Source of the DNA: Paenibacillus sp. FSL R7-0345
GTDB lineage: Bacteria > Bacillota > Bacilli > Paenibacillales > Paenibacillaceae
DNA: 64,000 nt
Assembly (NCBI RefSeq): GCF_038595055.1
Contig: NZ_CP152002.1
Location: forward strand, 912,501 to 976,500
Reading direction: 5' to 3'
Positions 16,001 to 24,208 of this stretch are shown one piece after another. Positions within the stretch are counted from its first letter, which is position 1, and the number at the start of each line of letters is the position of its first letter. Below the pieces are notes generated by a model. The model saw nothing but the letters and a program-made list of their open reading frames with translations, was not told where the DNA came from and searched no databases. The translations under genes and the position numbers were made by a program.

Positions 16001-18069
16001 GTGACCTGCCGACTGAAGTGACACCGCTCGTAATGGGATTGCAGCGCATAGAAGGCATGGAGTATTTTATCCGGATTCTGGATGGGCTCGACAAGGAAAC
16101 CTTTGTCCGCGGTTATATTTACGGCTACGGGCGGAGTATCACCAAGAAGGAAACCTTCAGCCATTTACTGAAAAATTGCCATCCGCGTGAAGGTGAAGAT
16201 ACGGCGATGCTGGGCAAGATGCTGAAAGAGGGCGATATTTCGGAAAAAAGGCTGCTGGAAGCGGCGATGTATGCCCCGCAGTGGCTTGAGCTTGTGGCTG
16301 AGCATCTCGGCTGGGAGGGGCTGCGCAGTGCTGCCTGGTACTTCCATGCTCATATTAATGAAAGCTTCTCGGCTGAAAAGGAAACGGTGGTCGCCCATTA
16401 TTCGCCAATTACGCCGCAGGACTTTAATGATGGGGCTTTTGACGGAAACTGGTTCCTGTCGGCTTATAACACACTTGGGGAAAGGCGCTTTGCGCTGCTC
16501 TACGATTGCGCCAAATATATCTCAGCCGGCTCCAATCACCGCCGGTCCCAGCTGTTCGCCGATGCCGCACTCGGCAAGCTGAAGCTCACGGATATGAAGA
16601 CGTCGGTTACCGAAAAGCGGAATAAGGATCACCTGCTGAGCTATAGCCTGATTCCGCTCGGCGAAGACCGGGATCAGGATGTCCGGGAGCGGTATGAGCT
16701 GATTCAGCGCTTCCTGGCCGAGAGTAAAGCATTCGGTGCACAGCGCCGGGCCAGCGAAGGGCTGGCTGCCCGGATTGCCCTCGGCAATCTGGCCCGTACG
16801 GCAGGATATGCGGATGTGACCCGGCTGATGTGGGATATTGAAGCCCGCAAGCTGGATGAGCTGGGCGCCTATTTCGAGCGTCATATGCTGGATGAAGACA
16901 CCTCCGTCCGGCTGGTCATCGACGATCAGGGGCAAAGCGAGCTGGAAGTCATAAGTAAAGGCAAGCAGCTGAAGTCCGTGCCAACCCGGTTCAAGAAGCA
17001 TGAGTATATCGAAGCGCTGAGGGAAACGCGCAGCGAGCTGACCGGCCAGTACCGGCGTGCCCGGGTGGAGCTGGAGCGGTCGATGGAAGCCGGCAGCAGC
17101 TTCACACTGCAGGAGATCAGCTCGCTAAGCTGTAATCCGGTGCTGGCACCGCTGCTGCGGACACTGGTCCTGCGCAGCGGGACGGCGCTTGGCTACTTTA
17201 AGCCGGATGCGGGTACGCTTGCTGCTCCTTCAGGAGAAGAAGCGGTGATTGCTCCCGATGCGGAGCTGTATATTGCGCATCCGCTGGATCTTTATAACAG
17301 CGGGCAGTGGAGCGCGTACCAGAAGGATCTGTTCGACCGGCAGATCAGACAGCCGTTCAAACAGGTATTCCGTGAGCTGTACCTGCCGAACGCGGATGAG
17401 CTGGCCAGTGCGACAGTGTCTCAGCGTTATGCCGGCCATCAGGTGCAGCCGCGCAAGACTGTTGCGCTGCTCCGCGAACGCCAGTGGACAGTCAGCTACG
17501 AAGAAGGGCTGCAGAAGGTTTATTATGCCGCCAATCTAATCGTGCGGCTGTACGCTATGGCGGACTGGTTCTCACCGGCGGATACCGAAGCGCCGGCGCT
17601 GGAAAGTGTGGAATTCATCGACCGCAAGACGTATAAAAATGTCCCGCTGGACCAGGTGCCGCCGCTGATCTTCTCCGAAGTAATGCGCGATGTAGATCTG
17701 GTGGTCAGCGTTGCCCATGTTGGCGGAGTAGATCCGGAAGCCAGCCTGACCACAGTGGAAATGCGCCGCGTCATTGTCAATGAGTCGCTGCGTCTCCTGA
17801 AGATCGGGAATGTGCGTCTTGACGGGAATTACGCGCGGATTGACGGTAAGCTGGGCGAATATGCCGTTCATCTGGGCAGCGGCCAGGTCTACAAGCAGGC
17901 TAGCGGCGCGCTGCATATCATTCCGGTGCATTCCCAGCACCGCGGCCGGCTATTCCTGCCGTTCCTGGACGAGGACCCGCGGACCGCGGAAATTCTGTCC
18001 AAGGTAATGCTGCTGGCGGAAGACACGAAGATCAAGGATCCGTCGATTCTGTCGCAGCTGCGGGGATAG
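13075..18069 (+). CDS. giant DUF4132-domain protein (MolR/YehI related)
   Basis: A 1664-residue cytoplasmic protein. The C-terminal part (from about 1380) matches DUF4132: QPFKQVFRELYLPNADE near 1425, RERQWTVSYEEGLQKVYY near 1470, and GRLFLPFLDEDPRTAEIL with SKVMLLAEDTKIKDPSIL at the end. The first 1300 residues are rich in leucine and charged helices, which suggests HEAT-like repeats, but I cannot define them. The ATG follows AAGGAGGCGG. It is longer than E. coli YehI/MolR (about 1200 residues). The DUF4132 family has no established biochemical function. It is co-transcribed with the small gene upstream and followed by a strong terminator. Confidence 0.9.
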   Translation: MGMLNAEEREKQWYAELQAKAQKMDAETSGLASLIIRISKIQYIGGEEEECRECLNVLKKLAGDAQQSLFEPLVRAVRKLFSPYTADVMQYIVEHCTEYPYSKGYARRPFRSGNPELHVTTILSKMGSLILMDREGLPLSSYMQNVEVLGADYSRKHRISLVLSDAIAYELDRPDGDMLEIIRDIVYGDNQGALLSYEIIKGVFMSHRQEAAAMMGELLIAARLQEGLRQSLVERMDEGTLANNLYMLQVIIENDFIRYSSVVRALGVWTGMGLEAQNQRVAKGLIEDAYQALQDEKLREQWLSEANANRVYISLWATAVHEEAGLYERIKELMATGQIYQKIIAQYLLANSQEKELRLQLARENLQEQDNELQFWVLLNYCYGYNRLWRPEKNEPKISLDRSPQLEDKEERRRDFALLKAMLLNPSRREIAGPSKVLEFIQVNYTSDLPVRKMLYLIAYDMDKDWINEVIELKDQLSSDLRSELLSCFLEHPLREAQREFLFASLSDKSMKNRELALSEAMELTLTPQELLLAEGLLKLKTGSLRQSVTLLLLSQPDSSLQESVARLLQEKNSLQRLAGLEMATVLFEDEQRNAIVEQVKPLIEAMDSPSAKERELLAKLERRNEYTAANGFSLFNPAETEEWLTQGPQPGDFTWDEVFGSSLEEIEAFLQGLDQLIHEHRDTEYEHEDYSDRKETLLLGTVLQPLKWNSLWEQEENASQLEQYPLHEVWSAYLKEQGWDAMRLLELHFYLQLEDLNKTLNDYHGFYSNNMDYNELRKHKLLDGWRGEFAASVYPLQRISEVDRLLKKLKYGQHVDTLIRAFFADSAKKEVFRIVDRALNALLAAMPEERMASEAPLLNVLAEPWLLMIRGRVADQEDFKEMFRTLYTFDKITPPAQNWWNGKLSLDDYLRAFEADWIGENELYKELLTGQSNVQHMQNLTSTHRNTAWIEDSVKITALRSRLIDRLMEIELARGDLPTEVTPLVMGLQRIEGMEYFIRILDGLDKETFVRGYIYGYGRSITKKETFSHLLKNCHPREGEDTAMLGKMLKEGDISEKRLLEAAMYAPQWLELVAEHLGWEGLRSAAWYFHAHINESFSAEKETVVAHYSPITPQDFNDGAFDGNWFLSAYNTLGERRFALLYDCAKYISAGSNHRRSQLFADAALGKLKLTDMKTSVTEKRNKDHLLSYSLIPLGEDRDQDVRERYELIQRFLAESKAFGAQRRASEGLAARIALGNLARTAGYADVTRLMWDIEARKLDELGAYFERHMLDEDTSVRLVIDDQGQSELEVISKGKQLKSVPTRFKKHEYIEALRETRSELTGQYRRARVELERSMEAGSSFTLQEISSLSCNPVLAPLLRTLVLRSGTALGYFKPDAGTLAAPSGEEAVIAPDAELYIAHPLDLYNSGQWSAYQKDLFDRQIRQPFKQVFRELYLPNADELASATVSQRYAGHQVQPRKTVALLRERQWTVSYEEGLQKVYYAANLIVRLYAMADWFSPADTEAPALESVEFIDRKTYKNVPLDQVPPLIFSEVMRDVDLVVSVAHVGGVDPEASLTTVEMRRVIVNESLRLLKIGNVRLDGNYARIDGKLGEYAVHLGSGQVYKQASGALHIIPVHSQHRGRLFLPFLDEDPRTAEILSKVMLLAEDTKIKDPSILSQLRG

Positions 18070-18167
18070 TGCGAGGTAAGGAGAGTTAGTTTAGGGATTG
18101 GTTTTAGAGCTTAGGATTAAGGTTATGAGGATAGGATTAAAGTTAGAGTTAGAAGATTGGATTTGGA

Positions 18168-18197
18168 ATGACTCCCGGATGGCCGGGAGTCATTTTT
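18168..18197 (+). terminator. intrinsic terminator after the DUF4132 gene
   Basis: A perfect 11-base stem, ATGACTCCCGG (18168-18178) with CCGGGAGTCAT (18183-18193), has the loop ATGG and a T run at 18193-18197. Confidence 0.88.
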
Positions 18198-18278
18198 CTG
18201 GTTTCGGCGTGGGTGAAGGTGCAACTGGAGGAAAGGGCGCGCGGCAGCAGGGTGAAGGAGTGGAAAGAGTAAAGTAAA

Positions 18279-18482
18279 GTGCCTCCGATTCCGCCGATGG
18301 CGGGCGGAATGGGCGAATCAAGGGCAAAAGTGCCTCTGATTCCGCCGAAAGTGGGCAGAATGGGCAAATCAAGGGCAAAAGTGCCTCTGATTCCGCCGAA
18401 AGTGGGCAGAATGGGCAAATTAAGGGCAAAAGTGCCTCTGATTCCGCCGAAAGTGGGCAAAATGGGCAAATCAAGGGCAAAA
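18279..18482. repeat. 51-bp tandem repeat array, left half (4 units)
   Basis: Exactly four 51-base units start at 18279, 18330, 18381 and 18432. Each begins GTGCCTCTGATTCCGCCGA or close to it and ends in ATCAAGGGCAAAA. The fourth unit ends precisely where the insertion sequence begins at 18483. The array continues in phase on the other side of the element. Confidence 0.93.
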
Positions 18483-18521
18483 TGGACCTCCGTCAAGAAA
18501 GTAGACGTAACTTTAAAAGAA

Positions 18522-19352
18522 TTAAGCTGCCTTCTGCTTAAATTTCGCTGCAAATTGAACCGGCGAAAGATAGCCTAGTGCACCATGGATTCGTTTGCGG
18601 TTATAAAAAAACTCAATGTACTGGTAGATCGCGTCATAGGCTTGTTTCTTCGTTTTGAATCGGGTGCAGTACACAAACTCTTTCTTAAGTAAGCTGTGGA
18701 AAGATTCAATACAGGCATTGTCATAACAGTTACCTTTACGACTCATACTGGCTTTCATACGGTACTTCTTCAAACGCTCACGGTACTCCTTGGAGGCGTA
18801 TTGTGAGCCACGATCGGAATGGTGGATTAGGCCTTTCTTCGGGCGTTTCGCCTTGTGAGCGTCGTCCAGGGCATCTAAGACGAGGTCGGTAGTCATTCGA
18901 TCGCCAAGCCTCCAGCCTACGATTTCTCGGGTGCAAAGGTCGAGCACGCTGGCCAGGTACAGCCGTCCCTCACGGCAGGGGATGTAGGTAATGTCTGCAA
19001 CCCAGGTCTTGTTGGGTTTTTTTGTCTTAAATTGCTGATTTAGCAGGTTCGGTGCAATGGGTAACTCGTGATTAGAATCGGTCGTATGCACACGAAACTT
19101 CTTGGCGACACAGGAGCGCAGGCCGAGTTCTCTCATGTATTTTCCAACGGTACGTTCGCTGACCTTTTGCCCTTCACGCTGCAGGAGGATAGTGATTTTA
19201 GGGCTGCCATAGCGACCATGGGTATCGTGAAAATGATAAGTAATCCGCTGGCATAGCAACGCTTTTCGGGCTGCTTGCGGACCTGGCTTGGCCGTTCTCC
19301 ACTTGTAATAGCCGCTCCTTGACACCTGTAGTACGCTGCACATCCTCTCCAC
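18522..19352 (-). CDS. IS3-family transposase OrfB (DDE catalytic part)
   Basis: This gene encodes the rve-type integrase core. The catalytic triad is visible: D in WVADITYIP, D in HSDRGSQYAS and E in NACIESFHSLLKKE, with 35 residues between the second D and the E, as expected. An HTH_21-like region (SVLQVSRSGYYKW) leads the frame. The internal ATG used here gives 276 residues, but the frame is open further upstream through HLQQSKELRFQFIEDH. Production as an OrfAB fusion by -1 frameshifting is therefore likely. The C-terminus is complete (VQFAAKFKQKAA), so the copy appears intact. Confidence 0.95.
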   Translation of the reverse strand: MERMCSVLQVSRSGYYKWRTAKPGPQAARKALLCQRITYHFHDTHGRYGSPKITILLQREGQKVSERTVGKYMRELGLRSCVAKKFRVHTTDSNHELPIAPNLLNQQFKTKKPNKTWVADITYIPCREGRLYLASVLDLCTREIVGWRLGDRMTTDLVLDALDDAHKAKRPKKGLIHHSDRGSQYASKEYRERLKKYRMKASMSRKGNCYDNACIESFHSLLKKEFVYCTRFKTKKQAYDAIYQYIEFFYNRKRIHGALGYLSPVQFAAKFKQKAA

Positions 19353-19390
19353 ACAGAACCGGGAGCGATGATCTTCGATAAACTGGAATC

Positions 19391-19687
19391 TTAGTTCTTT
19401 GGATTGCTGAAGATGTGCACTGCTTTTTTTAGGATTTCCATCTCTTCTGCCATTCTAGCGATGGTTTGATCTTTTTCCTCCAGTTGCCGTTTGAACTCAC
19501 TCGTTTGCTCTGGGCTGGAAACGGGTTCGTTCTGGAACTGCCGGTATTTCCCTAACCATTGATGTATGGTTTTTGCAGGGATATCCAGCTCCTGGGCTAA
19601 CTCCGCCACCGTCTTGGTCTGCTCCTGGATATACTTTACCGTCTGTCGTTTAAATTCCTCGTTGTAGCTTTTTCGTGTTCCACTCAT
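19391..19687 (-). CDS. IS3-family transposase OrfA (helix-turn-helix part)
   Basis: A 98-residue DNA-binding subunit with an HTH_Tnp_1 domain (YNEEFKRQTVKYIQEQTKTV to IPAKTIHQWLGKYR) and a leucine-zipper-like coiled coil (FKRQLEEKDQTIARMAEEME). The ATG follows GGAGG. A run of seven A on the coding strand (19424-19430 on the plus strand), followed by G, is a classic A-AAA-AAG-type slippery site; a -1 shift there enters the OrfB frame without meeting a stop. Confidence 0.93.
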   Translation of the reverse strand: MSGTRKSYNEEFKRQTVKYIQEQTKTVAELAQELDIPAKTIHQWLGKYRQFQNEPVSSPEQTSEFKRQLEEKDQTIARMAEEMEILKKAVHIFSNPKN

Positions 19688-19761
19688 GTGGACACCTCCT
19701 CGTTAATTGTATTTTCTCTCATTCTCTTAACGAGTGTCCACTATTTATACTAACAGCAAAA

Positions 19762-19965
19762 GTGCCTCTGATTCTGCCGAAAGTGGGCAGAATGGGCAAA
19801 TCAAGGGCAAAAGTGCCTCTGATTCCGCCGAAAGTGGGCAGAATGGGCAAATCAAGGGCAAAAGTGCCTCTGATTCTGCCGAAAGTGAGCAGAATGGGCA
19901 AATCAAAGGCAAAAGTGCCTCTGATTCCGCCGAAAGTGAGCGGGAGGAACAAATGAAAGGCAAAC
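19762..19965. repeat. 51-bp tandem repeat array, right half (4 units)
   Basis: Four further 51-base units start at 19762, 19813, 19864 and 19915, in the same phase and orientation as the four units before the insertion sequence. The last unit is diverged (GAGCGGGAGGAAC in place of the normal centre). It lies just downstream of the spermidine-synthase-like gene. Confidence 0.92.
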
Positions 19966-20042
19966 GTTCCGCTAGTCTGGGACTCCCCAACGAGGCCAGC
20001 CGGCAGATCTGGCACCTGAACGTTCCTCCTGCAGCCCGCCCC

Positions 20043-20768
20043 TCAGTCCCAAATCACATGCCCCTGGCCAAGGGTGACCGGGATGAAGCCGGCCAGGTGG
20101 CGGGCCTGATAGGTGATCGGGCGGCCGCTGCCCATCATGATGATGTTGCGGACATCCGCAGCGCCCTCTGCGGGCAGGGCGAAGGCTTCAACATAGGGGT
20201 AATGTTCGCTGAGCGTGGTGTGGATGGCGTTCATCAGGCGGTCGTTTTCGCTTTTGCCCATCAGGTTCATGAGGATGGAGCCGCCGGAATGGAGCTTGGA
20301 GCGGGTCAGCCGGAAAAACTCATGGGAGATCAGATGCTGCGGCGTACCGGAGGCGGTAAAGGCGTCCAGCAGAATGTAATCGTACTGGCCGTCCCGTTCC
20401 GACTCCAGCAGGCTGCGGCCGTCGCCGGTCATGACGTTGTCCTGCGTGTAGCCGAAATGGGACCGGCTGTAACGGACGACCTCCGCATTCACCTCGGCCA
20501 CCTTGAAGTGTTTATCCGCAAAATAACCGGCGATCGTGCCTATCCCGTGCCCGATCAGGAAGACATCCTGAAATAGCGGCCGGTTATACTCCATCAAGTG
20601 AATCATCGCCCGCGGGTATTCAAACACAATCCGCTTCGGCTGCTCCAGATCAAGCGCTCCCTGGATAGCATCTCCGGAAAACTGGAGGACGCGGAAGCGT
20701 CCTTTTTCCCCATATAACTCTGTAGTTTCATACACCAGGATTTCATCATTGTTATTCTGTGGCTGCAA
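20043..20768 (-). CDS. spermidine synthase-like protein (SpeE fold)
   Basis: A 241-residue Rossmann-fold protein related to polyamine aminopropyltransferases. Visible motifs are IGHGIGTIAGYFADK (a variant of the GGGxG nucleotide loop), AEVNAEVVRYSRSHFG with its acidic strand end, GDGRSLLE and YDYILLDAFTASGTP. It is shorter than SpeE (about 275 residues) and the glycine loop is altered, so it may be a methyltransferase-like paralogue rather than a true spermidine synthase. The start is TTG after AGGAGTC. It begins 11 bases after the YesN stop and closes the sugar-transport operon, an odd place for a polyamine gene. Confidence 0.8.
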   Translation of the reverse strand: MQPQNNNDEILVYETTELYGEKGRFRVLQFSGDAIQGALDLEQPKRIVFEYPRAMIHLMEYNRPLFQDVFLIGHGIGTIAGYFADKHFKVAEVNAEVVRYSRSHFGYTQDNVMTGDGRSLLESERDGQYDYILLDAFTASGTPQHLISHEFFRLTRSKLHSGGSILMNLMGKSENDRLMNAIHTTLSEHYPYVEAFALPAEGAADVRNIIMMGSGRPITYQARHLAGFIPVTLGQGHVIWD

Positions 20769-20779
20769 ATCAAGGACTC

Positions 20780-22279
20780 CTATACGTGGGAAATTCGTTT
20801 GTATTCATTCGGCGTGACGCCGACGATTTTTTTGAACAGCTTGTTGAAGTAGGCAGGATCAGGATAGCCGACCTCGGTGCCGATTTCGTGTACCTTCAGA
20901 TCCGGGCTGCTCTTCAGCAGCTGCTTGGCTGTCCGGATGCGGATTTCAATGACATAATCGGTCAGGGTCAGTCCCGTCTCCTGCTTGAACAGCTTGCTTA
21001 AATAGCTTGGCGTCAAAAAAACCATTCCGGCCAGCATATTCAGATCCGCATGCTGCTTATAGTGGGCAGATACCCAGCGCTTCACCGTTTCGACCGCCGT
21101 ACCGGACATCTCCAGCCGGTGGGTGCGAATATCATCCAGCACAGCAATTAGAATGGAAGTGAACAGTTCTTCAATCTCGCCGAGGCTCATGCAGGACCGG
21201 ATGCTCTCTTCCAGTCTCGGACGGTTCTCCTGCCAGTGGGCCGCCTCAAATTCCTTGAGCTCATTACGTACCGTTTCCTCCACCTGCTGCAGGCAGCGGA
21301 TAATAAGCTCCGGATCGGCCTGTTGTGCCTCGAAGGTGCAGAACAGCCTGTGAATCCATTCCCGGACTCCGGGTATGTTGAGAATCTGCAGCTCATGAAT
21401 GAGCTGCTCCCGAAGCGGAAGGAAGGGATCGGCAGCGGTTTCGTGACCGGCAGGCCTCAATTCCTCAATAGTAGCATAATGCAGCGGCTGCGGGTTATAG
21501 ATTCCCGCATCGCAGGCTAGCTTGGCTTCGAGATAGGCGGTCCGCAGCTGTGCCGGATCGTCATAAGAGCGGCTGACCCCGAGGTGGAGCCGCTGCTGCG
21601 GGCAAGCCATCCCGACTTCACTGGCTGGCTCCCGCCGCTCGGCAAGGGTAAGCGGCTCCCGGGAATAGCGGACCCAGGCCAGCAGCCCTTTATAAACCTC
21701 AAGCAGATCAGAGATAATCCTCTGATCTTCCCGGAGGCGGTCTGCATAGGCTATGGCTCCTTCCAGACGTCCGCCTTTCACAACAGTGACTGTGAAACAG
21801 GGAAGGGGCAGGAGAATGCCGCTGATCAGCGCAGCCGAGGGCTCTGCGATCTGCAGCAGCGAGAGCAGCAGGCCGGAGCGCTGGCGTTCTTCCTTGTCCC
21901 GCTGCAGCTTCCGCTCCTGCTCAAGCGAATGGAGCACCTCAAAGAGCTGCTCCTTGTTAATCGGCTTCAACAGGTAGTCCACAGCAGAGCTGCGGATCGC
22001 CTCCCTGGCATAATTAAATTCGGTGAACCCGCTCATCAGCAGTGTCCGGATCTGCGGATACCCGGCCTTTAGCCGTTTGATCAGCTCCAGTCCGTCGATC
22101 TGCGGCATGCGGATATCGGTAATGACAACATCTACCTGCAGGGCGGGCAGCTCATCCAGCAGCTGCTTGCCGTCCGGATAGGTGCCAATGACACAAAAGG
22201 TGCTGCTCTCTTTGCTGATCATCCGGGCCAGGCCTTCGCGGATCAGTACCTCATCATCTACAATTACTATGCGCAGCAA
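20780..22279 (-). CDS. YesN-type response regulator with AraC DNA-binding domain
   Basis: A 499-residue response regulator with an N-terminal receiver domain (IVIVDDE; phosphoacceptor in VVITDIRMPQIDG; KPINKEQ) and a C-terminal AraC/XylS double helix-turn-helix (MVFLTPSYLSKLFKQETG to VGYPDPAYFNKLFKKIVG). The middle of about 270 residues is the variable region usual for YesN. A TTG at 22279, eight bases after GGGGG, puts the start just before the receiver domain; an in-frame TTG at 22354 is possible but has no such site. It pairs with the adjacent YesM-type kinase and should activate the sugar transporter genes of this locus. Confidence 0.93.
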   Translation of the reverse strand: MLRIVIVDDEVLIREGLARMISKESSTFCVIGTYPDGKQLLDELPALQVDVVITDIRMPQIDGLELIKRLKAGYPQIRTLLMSGFTEFNYAREAIRSSAVDYLLKPINKEQLFEVLHSLEQERKLQRDKEERQRSGLLLSLLQIAEPSAALISGILLPLPCFTVTVVKGGRLEGAIAYADRLREDQRIISDLLEVYKGLLAWVRYSREPLTLAERREPASEVGMACPQQRLHLGVSRSYDDPAQLRTAYLEAKLACDAGIYNPQPLHYATIEELRPAGHETAADPFLPLREQLIHELQILNIPGVREWIHRLFCTFEAQQADPELIIRCLQQVEETVRNELKEFEAAHWQENRPRLEESIRSCMSLGEIEELFTSILIAVLDDIRTHRLEMSGTAVETVKRWVSAHYKQHADLNMLAGMVFLTPSYLSKLFKQETGLTLTDYVIEIRIRTAKQLLKSSPDLKVHEIGTEVGYPDPAYFNKLFKKIVGVTPNEYKRISHV

Positions 22280-22360
22280 TGCCGGTTCCCCCTTTCCTGG
22301 ATCTCTTTCTCCCACCGCAGCTTTCGCCTTCTTGCAGCACTCCAGTTCAGCCAAGCAGTC

Positions 22361-24184
22361 TTATTCTTCGTCCGGTGCATCTCCGAGATCGTCGATCCGC
22401 AGAATGACACGGGTGCCGCGGCCAGGCTCGCTGAACACCTGCAGCCCGCAGGAGCTGCCGTAGTGCAGCCGCAGCCGCTCATTGACATTGCGCAGCCCGA
22501 TGCCAAACATTTCGCTGTCGGTGCTGTTCAGCAGGTTGCTGTTCAGCAGGCGCAGCGTGCTCCCGTCCATGCCGACACCGTCATCGGCAACACAAAATAC
22601 GGTTTTGCCATCCTCACTCCACGCGGTGATGCTGAGGGTACCCGGGCCCTCTTTTGGCTCCAGACCGTGGAATACAGCGTTCTCGACAACCGGCTGGAAT
22701 ACCAGCTTAAGTACCGGCAGCGGGAGGAATTGTTCAGGCACATTAATATCCAGCCTGAATTTATCCGGGAAGCGGATCTGCAGCAGGTTGAGATAGTTGC
22801 GCACATGATCCAGCTCATGGCGGATTGTTACCATTTCCTCGCTGCGGACAATGCCGTAGCGCATCTGCAGCCCAAGCAGGTAGGTCAGCTCCGCTACACG
22901 CGGATCATCACTGCCCTCCGCCAGCATACGGATGGATTCCAGCGTATTGTAAATGAAATGCGGGTTGATTTGGTTCTGCAAAGCCCGCATATCGGCCTTC
23001 TGCTTGCGTTTTTCGGTCAGCGCCACTTCCTGGAGCAGGTCCTTGACCCGGATGATCATCCGGTTGAAGTGGCTGCCGATCATTCCAATCTCATCATTAT
23101 ATTTGGGGGAGAGCCACACATCCAGATTGCCGTGCTGCACCTGCTTCATCAGCCGGACCAGTGATTTGAGCGGCTTGGTCAGCGCATAGGACATAAAGGT
23201 GGCTACCACCAAAGCAATGGCGACAATCGCCAGTGTTGTCAAAATCAGCGTGTTGCGGGTTTTCTGCACCGGGGTAAGGATACGTTCCAGCGGGATTGTA
23301 ACCATTGTCGTCCAGCCGGTTTTCTGCGATACGGTGTATACGGCCAGATAGTCCTGATCTTCCAGCCTGATCTGAAAATGTCCTTCAGGGCCCGTCGTCT
23401 GCTGCAGCAGCAGAGCCAGAGCGTTATCTTGTTTATCGGTATCCACGCCCTGCGAATCTTTAGCCTCACCGCCATAAACCAGCCCGCCATGCTCATCCGC
23501 TATGATCGTATTACCTTGGGTGACGGCGTTTACAGGATCGGCGATGCCTTTGAACAGCTTGATGTCGATGTCGAATACGATCATCCCGATCGGCTTCAGC
23601 ATGCTGACGGAAGAGACTGTCCGCATCACGCTGAACACCTCGCGGTGCTGAGTGGCGTTCACCCGGATGGTGTGCCGGCCCTGCACAACGGGAGCTACCC
23701 CGGCCTCTTCCGTCAGATCCCGCCACTGCGTTATCCGTTCTGCCGGGAACAGCTCATTAATCCCGGGAGACCGGTCATAGAACACGTAACCGTATTTATC
23801 CACTAAGTATACGGCAGTCATCTCTTCTTTGGTATGGATCAAATAGCTCAGGAACATCGACATGCCGGTGTTCTTTTCCCAGTCGGCGTTCTGCTGCTCC
23901 AGATAGGATTGTACATCAGTGTTGTATAGCGGCAATGCGGTGTATCTTTTCAGGTCGGCGATATATCTGTCGATGGTATCCGAGGCATTGCCCGCCATCT
24001 GCCCGGCACTCTTCGTGGAGCTCTGCAGCACCGAATTGAAGGTAGAGCGCGAGGACAGGTAGCTGACATAGGTGATCGGCAGGGAGAGCACAAAGACGAA
24101 TACGACAATCAGCTTGCGCTCCATGGGCAGGTTGGCCAGGAACAGCCAGAGTCTGCGCGGAATGCTCAGGATATAGGAAACCAC
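22361..24184 (-). CDS. YesM-type sensor histidine kinase
   Basis: A 607-residue sensor kinase of the LytS/YesM group. It has two membrane segments (about 24-46 and 297-322) around a large extracellular Cache-like sensor, then HAMP, a His_kinase domain (ALQNQINPHFIYNTLESIRM, phosphoacceptor histidine in NPHFIYN) and HATPase_c (VVENAVFHGLE; DDGVGM; GIGLRNVNERL). The GTG start follows GGAAC. It lies between the permease genes and the YesN gene, so it probably senses the extracellular sugar or the loaded binding protein and triggers expression of the operon. Confidence 0.95.
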   Translation of the reverse strand: MVSYILSIPRRLWLFLANLPMERKLIVVFVFVLSLPITYVSYLSSRSTFNSVLQSSTKSAGQMAGNASDTIDRYIADLKRYTALPLYNTDVQSYLEQQNADWEKNTGMSMFLSYLIHTKEEMTAVYLVDKYGYVFYDRSPGINELFPAERITQWRDLTEEAGVAPVVQGRHTIRVNATQHREVFSVMRTVSSVSMLKPIGMIVFDIDIKLFKGIADPVNAVTQGNTIIADEHGGLVYGGEAKDSQGVDTDKQDNALALLLQQTTGPEGHFQIRLEDQDYLAVYTVSQKTGWTTMVTIPLERILTPVQKTRNTLILTTLAIVAIALVVATFMSYALTKPLKSLVRLMKQVQHGNLDVWLSPKYNDEIGMIGSHFNRMIIRVKDLLQEVALTEKRKQKADMRALQNQINPHFIYNTLESIRMLAEGSDDPRVAELTYLLGLQMRYGIVRSEEMVTIRHELDHVRNYLNLLQIRFPDKFRLDINVPEQFLPLPVLKLVFQPVVENAVFHGLEPKEGPGTLSITAWSEDGKTVFCVADDGVGMDGSTLRLLNSNLLNSTDSEMFGIGLRNVNERLRLHYGSSCGLQVFSEPGRGTRVILRIDDLGDAPDEE

Positions 24185-24208
24185 TAAGTTGTTCCTTTCC
24201 GTACACCC

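Larger units (their letters stand above)
18483..19755 (-). mobile_element. IS3-family insertion sequence inside a repeat array
   Basis: The element carries two overlapping-frame transposase genes (orfA, orfB) read on the minus strand. Imperfect inverted repeats begin TGGAC..CGT.AAGA at 18483 and, reading inward from the other side, at 19740. The element is bounded by TG...CA if the right edge is placed at 19755. In that case the six bases GCAAAA flank it on both sides (18477-18482 and 19756-19761), and removing it restores a perfect repeat array. The right inverted repeat would then lie 15 bases inside the edge, which is unusual. A right edge at 19740 is possible but leaves 15 unexplained bases. 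Confidence 0.88.

Noticed and set aside
18279..19965. CRISPR array
   Set aside because: The units are directly tandem with no unique spacers, and no cas gene is present. The same holds for the arrays at 30541 and 33306.
19734..20576. A 280-codon plus-strand protein covering the right repeat array
   Set aside because: It joins the repeat array to the antisense of the spermidine-synthase-like gene, has no proper start site and matches no family.
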